Source: an uncultured Bacteroidales bacterium (lineage in GTDB: Bacteria; Bacteroidota; Bacteroidia; Bacteroidales; Paludibacteraceae). Taken from it: a DNA stretch of 64,000 nucleotides. The notes under the pieces are model-generated. The model was not told where the DNA came from and did no database searches. It was given only the letters and a program-made list of their open reading frames with translations. Below, in pieces: positions 14,713 through 24,755 of this stretch. The DNA lies in the NCBI GenBank assembly GCA_900319105.1, contig ONND01000003.1, positions 1 through 64,000 on the forward strand, in the 5' to 3' direction. Both the position numbers and the translations under genes were made by a program. Every line of letters begins with the position of its first letter. The stretch's first letter is position 1.

Positions 14713-17700
14713 TGTTGCGAATAATTATTACGTGTTGATTTTCAATGAGTTTGCGCACACCGTCCGTATCAGCCGGGATCAAGATGATCGGCGCTTTGAG
14801 CGAGCCGTGGTGACTATCGGCAGAGTAGTTGATTGTTCCGCAAACAGGCACATAGGTCTCGCCGTCCATTTCGAAGCGCAATTCGCCAATTTGGTCGGAC
14901 TGAATCGTGATGAAGTAGAGAGCCTCCTCTTCAATCGTGATTGGGGCAGCCACGGCTGCGAGTTCATCGCCCACATAGACCCTTAACTCCTTCACTCCTT
15001 CATTCGTTAACTCGTTAAGCTTCGCGATCATCGTCATGTTGGTCGAAGCCTTCGGGTTGGTGAACAGGTCTGTGTTCTGTGCTCCGAGGTCATCCTGGAA
15101 GCGGTCTGTTATCTTCTTCGGAGCCGATGCTTTATGCGGATAGAAGTTCACCGTTACGGTGCCCTCTTCCATGCGGCGCATGAGATATCCTTCGCCCGGT
15201 GTGAGGGCCGTGAGGTCACCTACCCAACGATCGTCATCCGAGAAGACGGCAAAGCGGTTTTGCGCCTTGATCAGGTCACCCGTCGAAGCATGGTCGTAGT
15301 AGTCAGACATCGCGTCGCGCAGCGTCATCACCTGGCTGAACATACAAGGCAGTGCGTTCCACTGACCGTTACCTTTCAGCGTGATGTGCATCGAGTCTTC
15401 CGGCAGGGTAAAGCCAAACAGGTGCATACTGTTCACCTCGAACGAATTGACCATATACATCTGCCCATAATCGAGGGTCTTGAGCGATCCGACGAACTTA
15501 TCTGCAGTCTCGCTATAAGTGCAGAACTTGCGTGTAGCCGGATTCTTGATCAGGTCGCCTTCCGTCCATGGCTGCTCTGCCGTGATCGCCGTGGACAGGG
15601 CGGCAGGTATATCCAGATAGGTAGATATCCAGCTCCATCCCGGATTGAGTGCGATAGTCTGCATCTCGCTACCGCCGGTCTGCAGTTGTACGGGATCATC
15701 CTTGCCGCAACCATAGACAGCGCCGTGCGCAAAGAGGACGAGCGTATCCGGTGTGAGGTTATAGACCTTACCCGTAGCGGCTTTCCACAGTTGGAAGCGG
15801 ATCGGCTTGTTAGTCAGTTTTTCGCTGCCGTGAACCGTGAGATAGAGTTCGCCATTGTCGGTGCAATGGGCTGCGCCTACACAATCATTGTTGTATATAG
15901 CGAAGACATAATCCTCGGGTGTGGTGTTGACTATCGTCTTGTCGGTCTTGTTCAGGATCACATTGCCGCACAGCGACATATTGAGCGGATAGCGATTCAG
16001 ATCCACGTCGATGTAAGGCGGTTCGGTCTCCTTGGCTATCTCGAGCAGTAGCGGTTCAGCCAAGCCCTGATCGTCGGTGAGGTAGATCATCTGCTGGTGC
16101 GTACCGATCTTGAGTTCGGCAGCCTTGATGGTGAAAGTGACGGTCTTCTTCTCCTCCGCTTCGAGGGTACCTTGTGCGGGCGATGCGGTGAGCCATTTGG
16201 GCAGGTTCTCGATGGTGAACTGGCGGGTCATGCCGGTGGTATTGGTGATGACCATCGTGAATTGATGTGTCTGCTCGTCGTCCGTCAGTTTCTCGCGGTG
16301 GTTCCGGTCATTCCAGATGACGCTGTTGAGGTCCACATATACCGTCCATGTCACGGGCGATTGCAAACGGTTGCCGTTGAGGTCCTCCACGTCGCGCACG
16401 GTGAGGTACATCGTACGTTTGTTGATCTCGCGCGGTTGCGACTTGATATTGATCATGAGGTCGGACAACTGGTAGTTCCACGTGAAGGGCAGTTTGGTGA
16501 GCTGACCACGGTCACGTACCGGCGCACTGTTGCTCTTGTCCGCCTGTGCGCTGAGATCGTCCATCAGCAGCGGTTGCACTTTGTTCACCGTATTGCCGTT
16601 GGCGTCCTTGAAGACACGCTGGTTATTGGGTGTGAACACGAGTTCCATCACGCCGGATGAGTTGCGCTTTACCTGGGAGAAACAAAGCAGGTTGATCAAT
16701 CCCATCTCCTCGCCATTGGGCGACTGCAGATAGAATTCATTCACCACTTCGGACGGCAATGCCTGCTCGAACAGACATACGTCGTCGAGGTTTCCTTTCA
16801 TTCCTTTGGCGAGCCATATCTTGGTACCGCTGAGTGCGCCGGTCTCCAGTGCGGGGAAGAGGAGCACTTTCTTGCCGTCGATAGCGATTGAACCGTTGTT
16901 AAAGGTACGGGAGATGACGAGTGCGCAGTGATGCCAGTTGCCATCGGTGAGGTTAGCTGTAGCCATCTTATGCTCGGTGCCGAACCGGAACGAAATCTCG
17001 CCGTCGTGCAGCGCTATCTCCATCGTGGTCGAATCGTTCATCGACGTACCGAAGAGCGAGACGGAGTCTTGCTTGCTATTGTTACTGCGGAACCAGAACA
17101 GCAGCGTATAGTCTTCGGCTGCGCTACGGCTGAAGAGTGTCGGTTGCAGCAGCACGGGTGAACCGTTGGTAGCCAACGACAGGCCTTGCGGACGCGTCCA
17201 ACTCAGTCCCCGGGCAAAGAGGGTTGCGCCGGTAGCCAAGTCAGACAGCTCGGAGCCTTTGTTCTCGTTCATGGGATAATAATCGAGCAGTCCGTACTCG
17301 TATCCGGTGAGGCGGCGCAGATGGGTGGTGCTGATCTCTTCCGGGCTCATGGCTTTGGTCCATACACGCAATTCCATTAAATTGCCTTGGTAGAGGCTGG
17401 TGCTGTCAATAGTAGCACCCACCATGATGGGAGCGGCAAAGTTCATGAGCGACCATTGCGTGGACGGGTTATCCGTGATATCCATTGTTCCAGCATAAAA
17501 GCGCACCGTCTTTTTCTCGGAATCGTACACCATGATGACGCGTGTGAAGTCGGTAGCAGACAACTGACCCATGGGTTTGGACTGCTTGGTCTCTGCCACT
17601 TTGTTATCTTCGACCACGGTCAGTTTGAGACGGTTGTCGGCGGTCAGACTGAGGGAGAAGTTATACTCCTCGTCTCCGTGCGAGAAGAGTGCCATCTCGC

Positions 17701-20700
17701 GTCCCTTGACGGAAGGCTTGATGAGCATGTCTATACTCAGGTCGGTGAGAGACAGTTCGCGCTCTGCTTTCGTGCGGGCATAATGACCGCTCTGTCCATC
17801 GAAATAGAGCGAGGTGGTCTGCGTGATACCCGTGTTGTTGGTTACGCCGAGGATCTGGAAGTTATTGTCCTCGTCCAGCCAATTACCGGCGATGGGTTCG
17901 CTAAAGCGCATCGATATATTGTCCTTGAGCGTCAGGATACCGTTGGCGGGACTTGCCTTGCCGAACAGTACGGGCGGACGGGTGTCTTTCGTACCGCTGA
18001 TGACAGGCGAAGCCTTGCTGACGAAGCCCGAACCGTAGCGGCAGTAGGAGACGGCACGCAGGTCGTAGTTCAGTTCTTTCGGATCGCGCTCGCCATAGAA
18101 GCGGAAAGCTTGGATGCGGCCGTTCTCTATCTTGGCTTTGTTGCCTGTCGCCTTGTTATACAGGCTGTCGTCGGCATAGAACGAGCACTGGGTTACCCAG
18201 GAATCGTTGTTCTCCGTCGAGAGCTTGTACTGGAACTCGATATGATCGAAGTTCTTATGATGGATATTGAAGCCATCGATGGTAACGGGCAGGTAGTAGC
18301 CTACCGAGTCGCGTGCCGACAGGGTATTCATCACCCATTTATCGCGCGGATAGGCGATGCTGACGGGCGAGGACTCCGGCATATAGTGGACGGATAGTTT
18401 CGCATAGGCACTGATAGAGGTACAGGTAGTGGAGGCCAACTTCAGCGTCAGGTCCTCGTAGTCATCCACTATACCCCGTTGTATCTGCAGAGTCTTGACG
18501 ATGGGCACTCCCGGTTCGCAGAAGAAGGTGAGCGTCGAGGAGGAGGTCAGCGGTTCGCCGTCGATGAGCAGGATTGCTCCTTTGGGGTTGGATTGGGGTT
18601 CCACCGAGAGCGAAAACACCTGTCCGCGTGCGGGTCGTCCGTCGGTATTGAGGTTGTCGTTGACGAGCGTGAGGCGGAAGACTGCCGATTGGTCGGCCGG
18701 CACATTGCTGATAGAGTACTGGTCGAGCGTAATCTTCGGGTTCTCCATCGGCAGGGTGGCATTACCCAGCACAAACTGACCGGGATAATACCACTGCGTG
18801 CGTGCTTCGCCTTCGTAGGGACAATGGCTGGTTCCACCCTCCTGGAAGAAGATGAAGCTACCGTATTTCTCTTTCTGTGTAGGACGGGTAATGAAGTTGG
18901 TGAGTTCTGCCAGTTTCTTCCGGAAGAGGGAATCCTGCTCGGAGCGATAGACGCTGACGGTCGTATTGGCAAAACCATCGGGCGCGATGGTAAAGCCTAT
19001 CTTGCGGGATGCGCTTTCGTTGTCCCATGTGCCGGAACCGTCCAACGAGAAATCTAACACCGGACTCCATTTGGTCTTCCATTGTGTGCCGGCCGCTTTG
19101 CCTTCAACGGAGGTACTATTATTCTTGTCTTCGGTGTATGTTTTGCCTGCGGAATATTTCTCAATAAGGTCTGACAAAGCCTTGAAATATTCATTTGTAG
19201 CGCCATTTGCTTTATTGACAAGCGCATTGCCGGCATTGTTAAAGAAGCCTCCGAGATTGGCTATATCCATACCGAAGGAGACATTACCGGACGCGGAGTA
19301 CTCGCCGGAGAAGGTCTCGCTATATTCGCGGCTGGTACCTCCGCTGACGGAATAAGTGCCCACTTTCTTGCCTGACTGGATGGCGGTGACTTTATCCTTC
19401 TCATTGGTAGCGAGGATAGCCACCCATTTGACGAGTACGGCATTGATGGCACTAATGCGGTCGGGTTCGTTGTAGTCGGGTTTGTTCGTCGGGGTGATAA
19501 AGCGATACACGGTGCCTATCTCGTCGTCCTTGGTAGCTCGGTTCCAATAGACGGCTTTGCCTTGTTGGTTAGCGATGCTCTGAGCGGTAATAGAGTCAGG
19601 CGCATCGATGAGCAAGGCATTCCGTTCGCGGATGAGTTTGGGAATCAAGGTGTTGGCAATATAGTCCTGCGTATAGGCGAACTGTGTACCCATCTTTCCG
19701 CCGAGTACGGTCTCCTTGGCGATAACGAAGTGGTAGGTCTTGCCGTCCACGCCGAGCGCCGATGCGATTTCCTTGATATACCCGGCTTGGATAGCGGGCT
19801 GACGGAGCAGGTAGGTGCTGTCGTCAATCACGCGCACAGCACGCACGGTACCGTACAGCGCCTCGTTGGTATGGCCGATGAACACATCGCCCGATGCACC
19901 GACGAAGGACGGGGAGGAACTGGTGGAAATCTTCTCGGTAGTGGTATACGTACAGGTGTTGGTGCGGCTGTATTTTCCAGACAGCACAAGCGGCAGGGTG
20001 AACTTATAGGATTTGCCCACAGAGCTGATGAGACCGGAATAGGTGGTAACCGCTATGACACCTACTGACTGGTCGTAAGAGGTACCGATGGTAGCATCGC
20101 AGTTCGTACCTATCTTATAGGCAATGGAGAATGTAGCGGAGGACTTATAGGTAGCGCCTTTCTCCAGATAGCAGCTACTGCCGCTTCCCGGCGGGTCGCG
20201 CAGGATATCCAGGACTTGGATGTCAGATTGTATGGCGCGTATGTCGCCGTTCTCGACATTATTACCGGTCACAAAACCGCGCAGGGCGCAATAATCGGTG
20301 TTGCTCCCTTCTCGTTCCACCGACAGGTCGAGTGCACGCAGGGCGTTATCGCCGGTAGCCATGAGGTTGAGGTTATCCACCTCCACATTAATCAGCGCTT
20401 CGCCTTTTTCATCCAGGGGATAGGTTTCGGTAGCCGTGTTCCTACCGGACTTGAAGCCGTTGAATACCTTCAGCGTTCCGCCACTAAGGCGTACGCGGTC
20501 GCGCGCGTTCAACTTGTTATTGTTATAGAAATAGTCCTCGTACGCGCTCACGCGGAACTGGTAGGTGCGTCCCTGCTGGAAGATAGGATGACCGAACAGG
20601 TATTGGACGGTGCCGGTCGAGTCCTTGCTGTACAAGCGGACGGTATGGCTCTGGTCAACGATACTGGATACACCCAGTTTCTCTTCGCCCATTCCGTCTT

Positions 20701-23700
20701 GCGCCATTCCGTACATCAGCTGTATCATACCTACCTGCATCGGATTGCGGTAGATGCGGTCGAAGCGTGCATTATAGGTAGCATGGCGCCCCATCGAGTC
20801 GGAGGTGAGCACGGTCAGCGGCGCATTCGTCAGGTCGAATGTCGGCACGCCCGCCTGCACATCCAGCAGCGTGGCATATCCCGTAGCGGTGGCTTGCGTC
20901 ACTTTGTACTTCACGGGGAAGAGATCCACCGCGTATTCACCACTGCGTATGTTCGGACGGATAATGATGCGTTTCTGCTCGTAGATGATCTGCGTGCTAT
21001 CTACGGTGAAATGCAGCGTGTCTTGCGTCAGGTCATCAGGGTTATGCACGATATGGGCGGTGTTGTCGCCTTCGAGTTGGAGCACGAGTTGCAGGTTATC
21101 ACCGAGGTTGTTCGTACCAAATCCCAGAGCAGGTGGCAGGGCTTGCTGGTCCAGGCCACCGGCTACGCGACCTACGAGGCGCACCTTGGTGCGGTCATAG
21201 AAGCGTACGCCGTCGAGCGCTTTGACGAGCGAGAAAGTCGTATCGCCCTCTGTGACGAACAGCCATCCGTCGTTGGTGAAGGTGTGTCCCGCTTTGGCCA
21301 CCTGTAGGCGGCAGGGCATGGACTTGGGCAGCGTAAGCTCAAAATTGCCGTCAATACCGCTGGTATAGATACCCCCGCCACGACGGATCGTATCGCCGTT
21401 GAGGATAAAGCATACGCCGCTCACGGGAATCGTACTCATATGGTATAGCACGCGGCCGCTCAGACGCGCACAGCTCGTGTTGACAAAGTCAATGCCTTGC
21501 TGTACACAGCCGTTGGCAGCCAGCGTGACGGTAGCCATGCCGGAGGAGGTGCTGTTATAACTGAAGGTGCCGTACTGCGAGGTAGGCGTGACGGTATATT
21601 GCGTGCCGTTGCCATAAGTCAAACTGTCGAATAGGAACGCACCGTCGGCACCTGTGACGAGCGTCTTCAGGGTCTGTCCGTTGGCGGAGAGGCTGACGGT
21701 CACGCCGGCCATACCGCTGTTATCGGTCTGGCGGATAGAGCCGCTGATCTCGCCGTAAGGCGTACGCCAACCTTCGGCGGTAGCCGAGTGGTCGGAATGT
21801 ACGCTCTTGCAATCATAGTGCGTGACTACCGTATATTCGTAGTGCTGTCCCGGCACGGCGGAGGTGTCGAAGTAACTGTTGTCCATGCCGCGATAGATCG
21901 TGTCCGGCGAGTTGGTGCTGCCTACCGGCAAGCGCATCAGGATATACTGATCCACCGCAGCGGAGGTGGGTATCCATTGCAGCAGCACGCCGCTCTTCCT
22001 GTCGCGTGCGGCATCGCCTTTGCTCGCGGTGAACGAGGCGATGCTCGCCGCCTCGTTGAAGTAGAGCGACGGGCCGTTGATCGTTACCGGTTGCAGCGAA
22101 GCGGGGTTCTGGAAGCGAATGGATGCGGCACTCGGGTCAATACGGACCTTATAGCTGTAGTTGGTGCATGCCATATTGGCTACATCGGTGATATGGGCAG
22201 TCCACGAGCCATCGTCATTGCGGCGGATACTATCCTGCGGCACAACGAGTTCGATGGTTGTGCCGGTCTCCTGCAGGGTGCGCATCAGGATGAGCTGTGC
22301 GCCTCTGTCCCACATACAACGCCCGCCTGCAGCGGAGGGAAGGACGCTGCGCTGCATGCTGTCCACCATCTGCCGGAATACCGAGTCGCGCACTGCCGCC
22401 CAACGCTCCTGTACCTTTTTCATCCGGCTGGCCGGACCTTGGTTCTTGAGCGTACGATAAGCCGATTTATAGATATGTTGCGTACCTCCACGTACTTCAT
22501 GAAGTGTGCTGTATATCTGTATCACGCTGCCGTCCAGTTCGTCGACGTGATCCTGATCGCAGTCAATGGAGCACAAGGCGAAAGACTCCCAGTGGTCGTT
22601 GTATATCACATTCTGTCCGATGTGTATCCAGACCTCTAAACGACCTAATGTCACAGGAAAAGTATACACGTTCTTTCCCGCATGCAAATAACGCACTAAA
22701 GAAGTTCCGGAAGGACGGATACTCATACCGACGGTCTGGTCATAGGATTCTTGCTCGATGTCGATCGTGAACGTGATGGAGTCCGAGGTACCTCTGAGGG
22801 TCTTGAAGGTAGGCACCAGTTCGCAATCCTGCGGCAACACCGTACCTTGATCCGGGATCGGCGCATTGTCGATCTTGACATTGAAATGTACCTTATGGTT
22901 GGTGGCAAACTCCGGATCCTTGGTGTAGTTCGCCTGCGTAGCTGCCAACGGAGCCAGGAAATTGTGGCGATACAAGGTGGTAGCCTGCGCGAACGGGTGG
23001 CCCCATCCCCAGGCACCGGTCGAGGCACGGCGTACACGGTAATAGACCGGTGCGGCCGGCAATACCTGCGATTTGGCAACCAGTTTCAGGTCCATATCGC
23101 AGAGCGGGTCGCTGTCCTCCGCGGAGAGCATATAGTCGTTCCACACCATTTCGCGGCATACCGTTGTGGTGTCGAGAGGAATACCCGAATCGGTGTTGCG
23201 CGTATCATCCGTAAACAGATAAGTGCCTTTGCCGGCTGCCATAGGCTCCAGACCGATGCTCGTCGCATCGCTGTAGTCCGCCTTCATGGCGCGCTGGATC
23301 TCAAAGTAATCCGTAGTCATCAGGTCGGTGGCCTGCGGGTTACGGATCGTCCACGACAGTTGGTTCAGACCGTTATAACTCTCCATCTCGTCTTTCTGCT
23401 CCGTCGCGCTGAAACTATAGATGCGGTGGAATGCCGGGATATCGATGTGGTTGGTGCTACGCGTGGTGGTGGTGGTCACATCGGCATTGGGCTGCACGGT
23501 AAAGGTAGCCTTGAAGCCGCTCTGAACACTGTCAGTAGCCGGCACGATGATCGCGCCGGCGCGGTTGGATATGTTCACCGGTGTCGAATTGAGCGTAGTG
23601 GTATAGGACTTGGGCGTCTGATATACGACATACGGAATAGCCACTTTGCCATCTTTCATGGGCGAACCGCTCTCGTCCAGCAGATACAAGTACGGTGACT

Positions 23701-24334
23701 GCAGCTCAGGCGCCATCAGTTGATCCGAACCGTCCAGACGGTCGGGGAATATATACCGGAAATTCTTATATGCATTCTTTGTTTGGGTATCGTCGGCTTT
23801 GTACTTAAAGATATATACATCTATACCTACATAGAACTGCTGGTTGGTCAAGTTCTCCGGCAGATACCAGTCGAACTCCAGATATACCACGCGGTCAAAA
23901 CTGCCGTCCAGCGATCTCTGGGCAGGCAGGGATACGGAGTGGTTACCCGATCCGGCATCAATCTGCACGGTGCCGCTGGTGGTGCGGGTGATCTTAACGG
24001 TACCCATTCCCGCACGCAGATCGACATCGGCGGAACTGTTCACCTTCGGGTCACTGCAGTTCTGCCGATCCGTACTGCGGAAGTACAGTATCTGTGAAGA
24101 GCCGCTCCCGGACTGGTTCATGGAGTACCATACATGACTGCCAATACCTAATCGGTAGTTGTTCTGCCAACCGTACGACCAGATAGGGATCTTGAAGCGC
24201 ACTACGCCGTTGCCCATAGACATCGCGCTGTAGTTGTTGATTTGCTCCAGGAAGTCGTTGTTAGCGTGTACACTCATCGTACACAAAGCCATCATACCTA
24301 GTACGAGAGCTACAAAAAATCTGTTCTTCATCAT
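14492..24334 (-). CDS. Giant secreted multidomain protein 1 (LamG, carboxypeptidase-regulatory-like) with disrupted C-terminus
   Basis: A 3,280-codon frame. A signal peptide (about 1-25) leads into beta-rich domains, then two carboxypeptidase-regulatory-like modules (about 870-1010, GEISGSIRQ and ARLSGRVLYH). A conserved middle block (about 1370-1560) has ILRDPPGSGSSCYL, GDVFIGHTNEALYG and KMGTQFAYTQDYI, also found in giant protein 2. Two LamG/concanavalin-like jelly-roll domains follow (about 2070-2230 and 2260-2420, with LYFDGQSGHYART and GNWHHCALVISR). Near the C-terminus are Trp/Gly modules (NPGWSWISTYL) and the start of a T9SS sorting domain (NQHVIIIRNNEKYDITG). The frame then leaves the expected ending and adds about 60 residues read out of frame through the lipoprotein-like gene. 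Surface or matrix binding is inferred; no enzyme motif was recognised. Confidence 0.85.
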   Translation of the reverse strand: MMKNRFFVALVLGMMALCTMSVHANNDFLEQINNYSAMSMGNGVVRFKIPIWSYGWQNNYRLGIGSHVWYSMNQSGSGSSQILYFRSTDRQNCSDPKVNSSADVDLRAGMGTVKITRTTSGTVQIDAGSGNHSVSLPAQRSLDGSFDRVVYLEFDWYLPENLTNQQFYVGIDVYIFKYKADDTQTKNAYKNFRYIFPDRLDGSDQLMAPELQSPYLYLLDESGSPMKDGKVAIPYVVYQTPKSYTTTLNSTPVNISNRAGAIIVPATDSVQSGFKATFTVQPNADVTTTTTRSTNHIDIPAFHRIYSFSATEQKDEMESYNGLNQLSWTIRNPQATDLMTTDYFEIQRAMKADYSDATSIGLEPMAAGKGTYLFTDDTRNTDSGIPLDTTTVCREMVWNDYMLSAEDSDPLCDMDLKLVAKSQVLPAAPVYYRVRRASTGAWGWGHPFAQATTLYRHNFLAPLAATQANYTKDPEFATNHKVHFNVKIDNAPIPDQGTVLPQDCELVPTFKTLRGTSDSITFTIDIEQESYDQTVGMSIRPSGTSLVRYLHAGKNVYTFPVTLGRLEVWIHIGQNVIYNDHWESFALCSIDCDQDHVDELDGSVIQIYSTLHEVRGGTQHIYKSAYRTLKNQGPASRMKKVQERWAAVRDSVFRQMVDSMQRSVLPSAAGGRCMWDRGAQLILMRTLQETGTTIELVVPQDSIRRNDDGSWTAHITDVANMACTNYSYKVRIDPSAASIRFQNPASLQPVTINGPSLYFNEAASIASFTASKGDAARDRKSGVLLQWIPTSAAVDQYILMRLPVGSTNSPDTIYRGMDNSYFDTSAVPGQHYEYTVVTHYDCKSVHSDHSATAEGWRTPYGEISGSIRQTDNSGMAGVTVSLSANGQTLKTLVTGADGAFLFDSLTYGNGTQYTVTPTSQYGTFSYNSTSSGMATVTLAANGCVQQGIDFVNTSCARLSGRVLYHMSTIPVSGVCFILNGDTIRRGGGIYTSGIDGNFELTLPKSMPCRLQVAKAGHTFTNDGWLFVTEGDTTFSLVKALDGVRFYDRTKVRLVGRVAGGLDQQALPPALGFGTNNLGDNLQLVLQLEGDNTAHIVHNPDDLTQDTLHFTVDSTQIIYEQKRIIIRPNIRSGEYAVDLFPVKYKVTQATATGYATLLDVQAGVPTFDLTNAPLTVLTSDSMGRHATYNARFDRIYRNPMQVGMIQLMYGMAQDGMGEEKLGVSSIVDQSHTVRLYSKDSTGTVQYLFGHPIFQQGRTYQFRVSAYEDYFYNNNKLNARDRVRLSGGTLKVFNGFKSGRNTATETYPLDEKGEALINVEVDNLNLMATGDNALRALDLSVEREGSNTDYCALRGFVTGNNVENGDIRAIQSDIQVLDILRDPPGSGSSCYLEKGATYKSSATFSIAYKIGTNCDATIGTSYDQSVGVIAVTTYSGLISSVGKSYKFTLPLVLSGKYSRTNTCTYTTTEKISTSSSPSFVGASGDVFIGHTNEALYGTVRAVRVIDDSTYLLRQPAIQAGYIKEIASALGVDGKTYHFVIAKETVLGGKMGTQFAYTQDYIANTLIPKLIRERNALLIDAPDSITAQSIANQQGKAVYWNRATKDDEIGTVYRFITPTNKPDYNEPDRISAINAVLVKWVAILATNEKDKVTAIQSGKKVGTYSVSGGTSREYSETFSGEYSASGNVSFGMDIANLGGFFNNAGNALVNKANGATNEYFKALSDLIEKYSAGKTYTEDKNNSTSVEGKAAGTQWKTKWSPVLDFSLDGSGTWDNESASRKIGFTIAPDGFANTTVSVYRSEQDSLFRKKLAELTNFITRPTQKEKYGSFIFFQEGGTSHCPYEGEARTQWYYPGQFVLGNATLPMENPKITLDQYSISNVPADQSAVFRLTLVNDNLNTDGRPARGQVFSLSVEPQSNPKGAILLIDGEPLTSSSTLTFFCEPGVPIVKTLQIQRGIVDDYEDLTLKLASTTCTSISAYAKLSVHYMPESSPVSIAYPRDKWVMNTLSARDSVGYYLPVTIDGFNIHHKNFDHIEFQYKLSTENNDSWVTQCSFYADDSLYNKATGNKAKIENGRIQAFRFYGERDPKELNYDLRAVSYCRYGSGFVSKASPVISGTKDTRPPVLFGKASPANGILTLKDNISMRFSEPIAGNWLDEDNNFQILGVTNNTGITQTTSLYFDGQSGHYARTKAERELSLTDLSIDMLIKPSVKGREMALFSHGDEEYNFSLSLTADNRLKLTVVEDNKVAETKQSKPMGQLSATDFTRVIMVYDSEKKTVRFYAGTMDITDNPSTQWSLMNFAAPIMVGATIDSTSLYQGNLMELRVWTKAMSPEEISTTHLRRLTGYEYGLLDYYPMNENKGSELSDLATGATLFARGLSWTRPQGLSLATNGSPVLLQPTLFSRSAAEDYTLLFWFRSNNSKQDSVSLFGTSMNDSTTMEIALHDGEISFRFGTEHKMATANLTDGNWHHCALVISRTFNNGSIAIDGKKVLLFPALETGALSGTKIWLAKGMKGNLDDVCLFEQALPSEVVNEFYLQSPNGEEMGLINLLCFSQVKRNSSGVMELVFTPNNQRVFKDANGNTVNKVQPLLMDDLSAQADKSNSAPVRDRGQLTKLPFTWNYQLSDLMINIKSQPREINKRTMYLTVRDVEDLNGNRLQSPVTWTVYVDLNSVIWNDRNHREKLTDDEQTHQFTMVITNTTGMTRQFTIENLPKWLTASPAQGTLEAEEKKTVTFTIKAAELKIGTHQQMIYLTDDQGLAEPLLLEIAKETEPPYIDVDLNRYPLNMSLCGNVILNKTDKTIVNTTPEDYVFAIYNNDCVGAAHCTDNGELYLTVHGSEKLTNKPIRFQLWKAATGKVYNLTPDTLVLFAHGAVYGCGKDDPVQLQTGGSEMQTIALNPGWSWISTYLDIPAALSTAITAEQPWTEGDLIKNPATRKFCTYSETADKFVGSLKTLDYGQMYMVNSFEVNSMHLFGFTLPEDSMHITLKGNGQWNALPCMFSQVMTLRDAMSDYYDHASTGDLIKAQNRFAVFSDDDRWVGDLTALTPGEGYLMRRMEEGTVTVNFYPHKASAPKKITDRFQDDLGAQNTDLFTNPKASTNMTMIAKLNELTNEGVKELRVYVGDELAAVAAPITIEEEALYFITIQSDQIGELRFEMDGETYVPVCGTINYSADSHHGSLKAPIILIPADTDGVRKLIENQHVIIIRNNEKYDITGLFCRLQEGFREGTGQPSTADNALWKRRPSRVDGAGEVRLHLLHDRCSQGGPQGPVPEYRKGLRAG

Positions 24335-24378
24335 ATCATTATTTAGTAAATTGATTTTTCAACATTTCATATCGGGCA

Positions 24379-24409
24379 CAAAATTACAAAAAAAATTTCA
24401 TATATGCAA
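24379..24409 (-). promoter_or_regulatory. Promoter of giant gene 1
   Basis: Minus strand TTG (24409-24407), 20 bp, TAATTTTG (24386-24379); leader of about 40 nt to the start codon. The -33 region is TTGCATATATGAAA. Confidence 0.8.
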
Positions 24410-24471
24410 TAAGCGCGTGCATTTTTTTATATAATATCGCAATAAATTTACGAATTGTCACAACGGTACTC

Positions 24472-24494
24472 AAAAAAAAGCGCCCCAAAGGACG
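24472..24494 (-). terminator. Intrinsic terminator behind the orphan leader
   Basis: Minus strand CGTCC, loop TTTG, GGGCG (one G-U pair), then CTTTTTTTT. It lies only about 30 bp after leader copy D and before the promoter of giant gene 1. Confidence 0.7.
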
Positions 24495-24519
24495 ATTTTT
24501 TTAGCGGTATGCTTAGTAT

Positions 24520-24558
24520 AGGTTGGCTGTTATATCCCATCGCCCCATCGGTTTTAAA
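24520..24558 (-). promoter_or_regulatory. Orphan copy D of the T9SS-cargo leader
   Basis: Same core as copies B and C (TTTAAAACCGATGGGGCG, ATGGGATATAAC, then AGCC in place of CGCC) and the same upstream flank as copy C. No start codon or coding frame follows; a terminator does. It is either the remnant of a deleted cargo gene or a short leader RNA. The intergenic stretch 24335-24755 otherwise holds only the elements listed here. Confidence 0.6.
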
Positions 24559-24592
24559 GATTGTTTGTTAATATGGTTGGTTAGTTGTTGTT

Positions 24593-24623
24593 CTAGTTGT
24601 TCTAGTTATCCTAGACGACCTAG
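24593..24623. repeat. Four CTAG motifs phased at exactly 9 bp
   Basis: CTAG starts at 24593, 24602, 24611 and 24620, within imperfect 9-bp units. CTAG is usually rare in bacterial DNA, so the array stands out. It lies upstream of the orphan leader. Confidence 0.7.
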
Positions 24624-24689
24624 ACCGCTTACGCTATCCCAGATAAACCAGGCGAGCATAAAAAAATTATCGCTAATATTAGTTAAGGC

Positions 24690-24728
24690 ACAAAGAAAGA
24701 GGCGAAGCACCTCAAAGTGCTCCGCCTC
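24690..24728 (-). terminator. Intrinsic terminator after giant gene 2
   Basis: Minus strand AGGCGGAGCAC, loop TTTGAG, GTGCTTCGCCT (11 bp, one G-U), followed by CTTTCTTT. It lies 28 bp beyond the stop codon at 24756. Confidence 0.85.
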
Positions 24729-24755
24729 CCTCAGATGCAGCCCGAAAGCGATGAT

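Noticed and set aside
20216-21307. Long plus-strand frames opposite the giant genes (also 15134-16051, 17387-18397, 21788-22639, 32395-33570)
   Set aside because: All lie antisense to well-supported multidomain coding sequence, have no recognisable motif, and reflect GC-rich codon structure.
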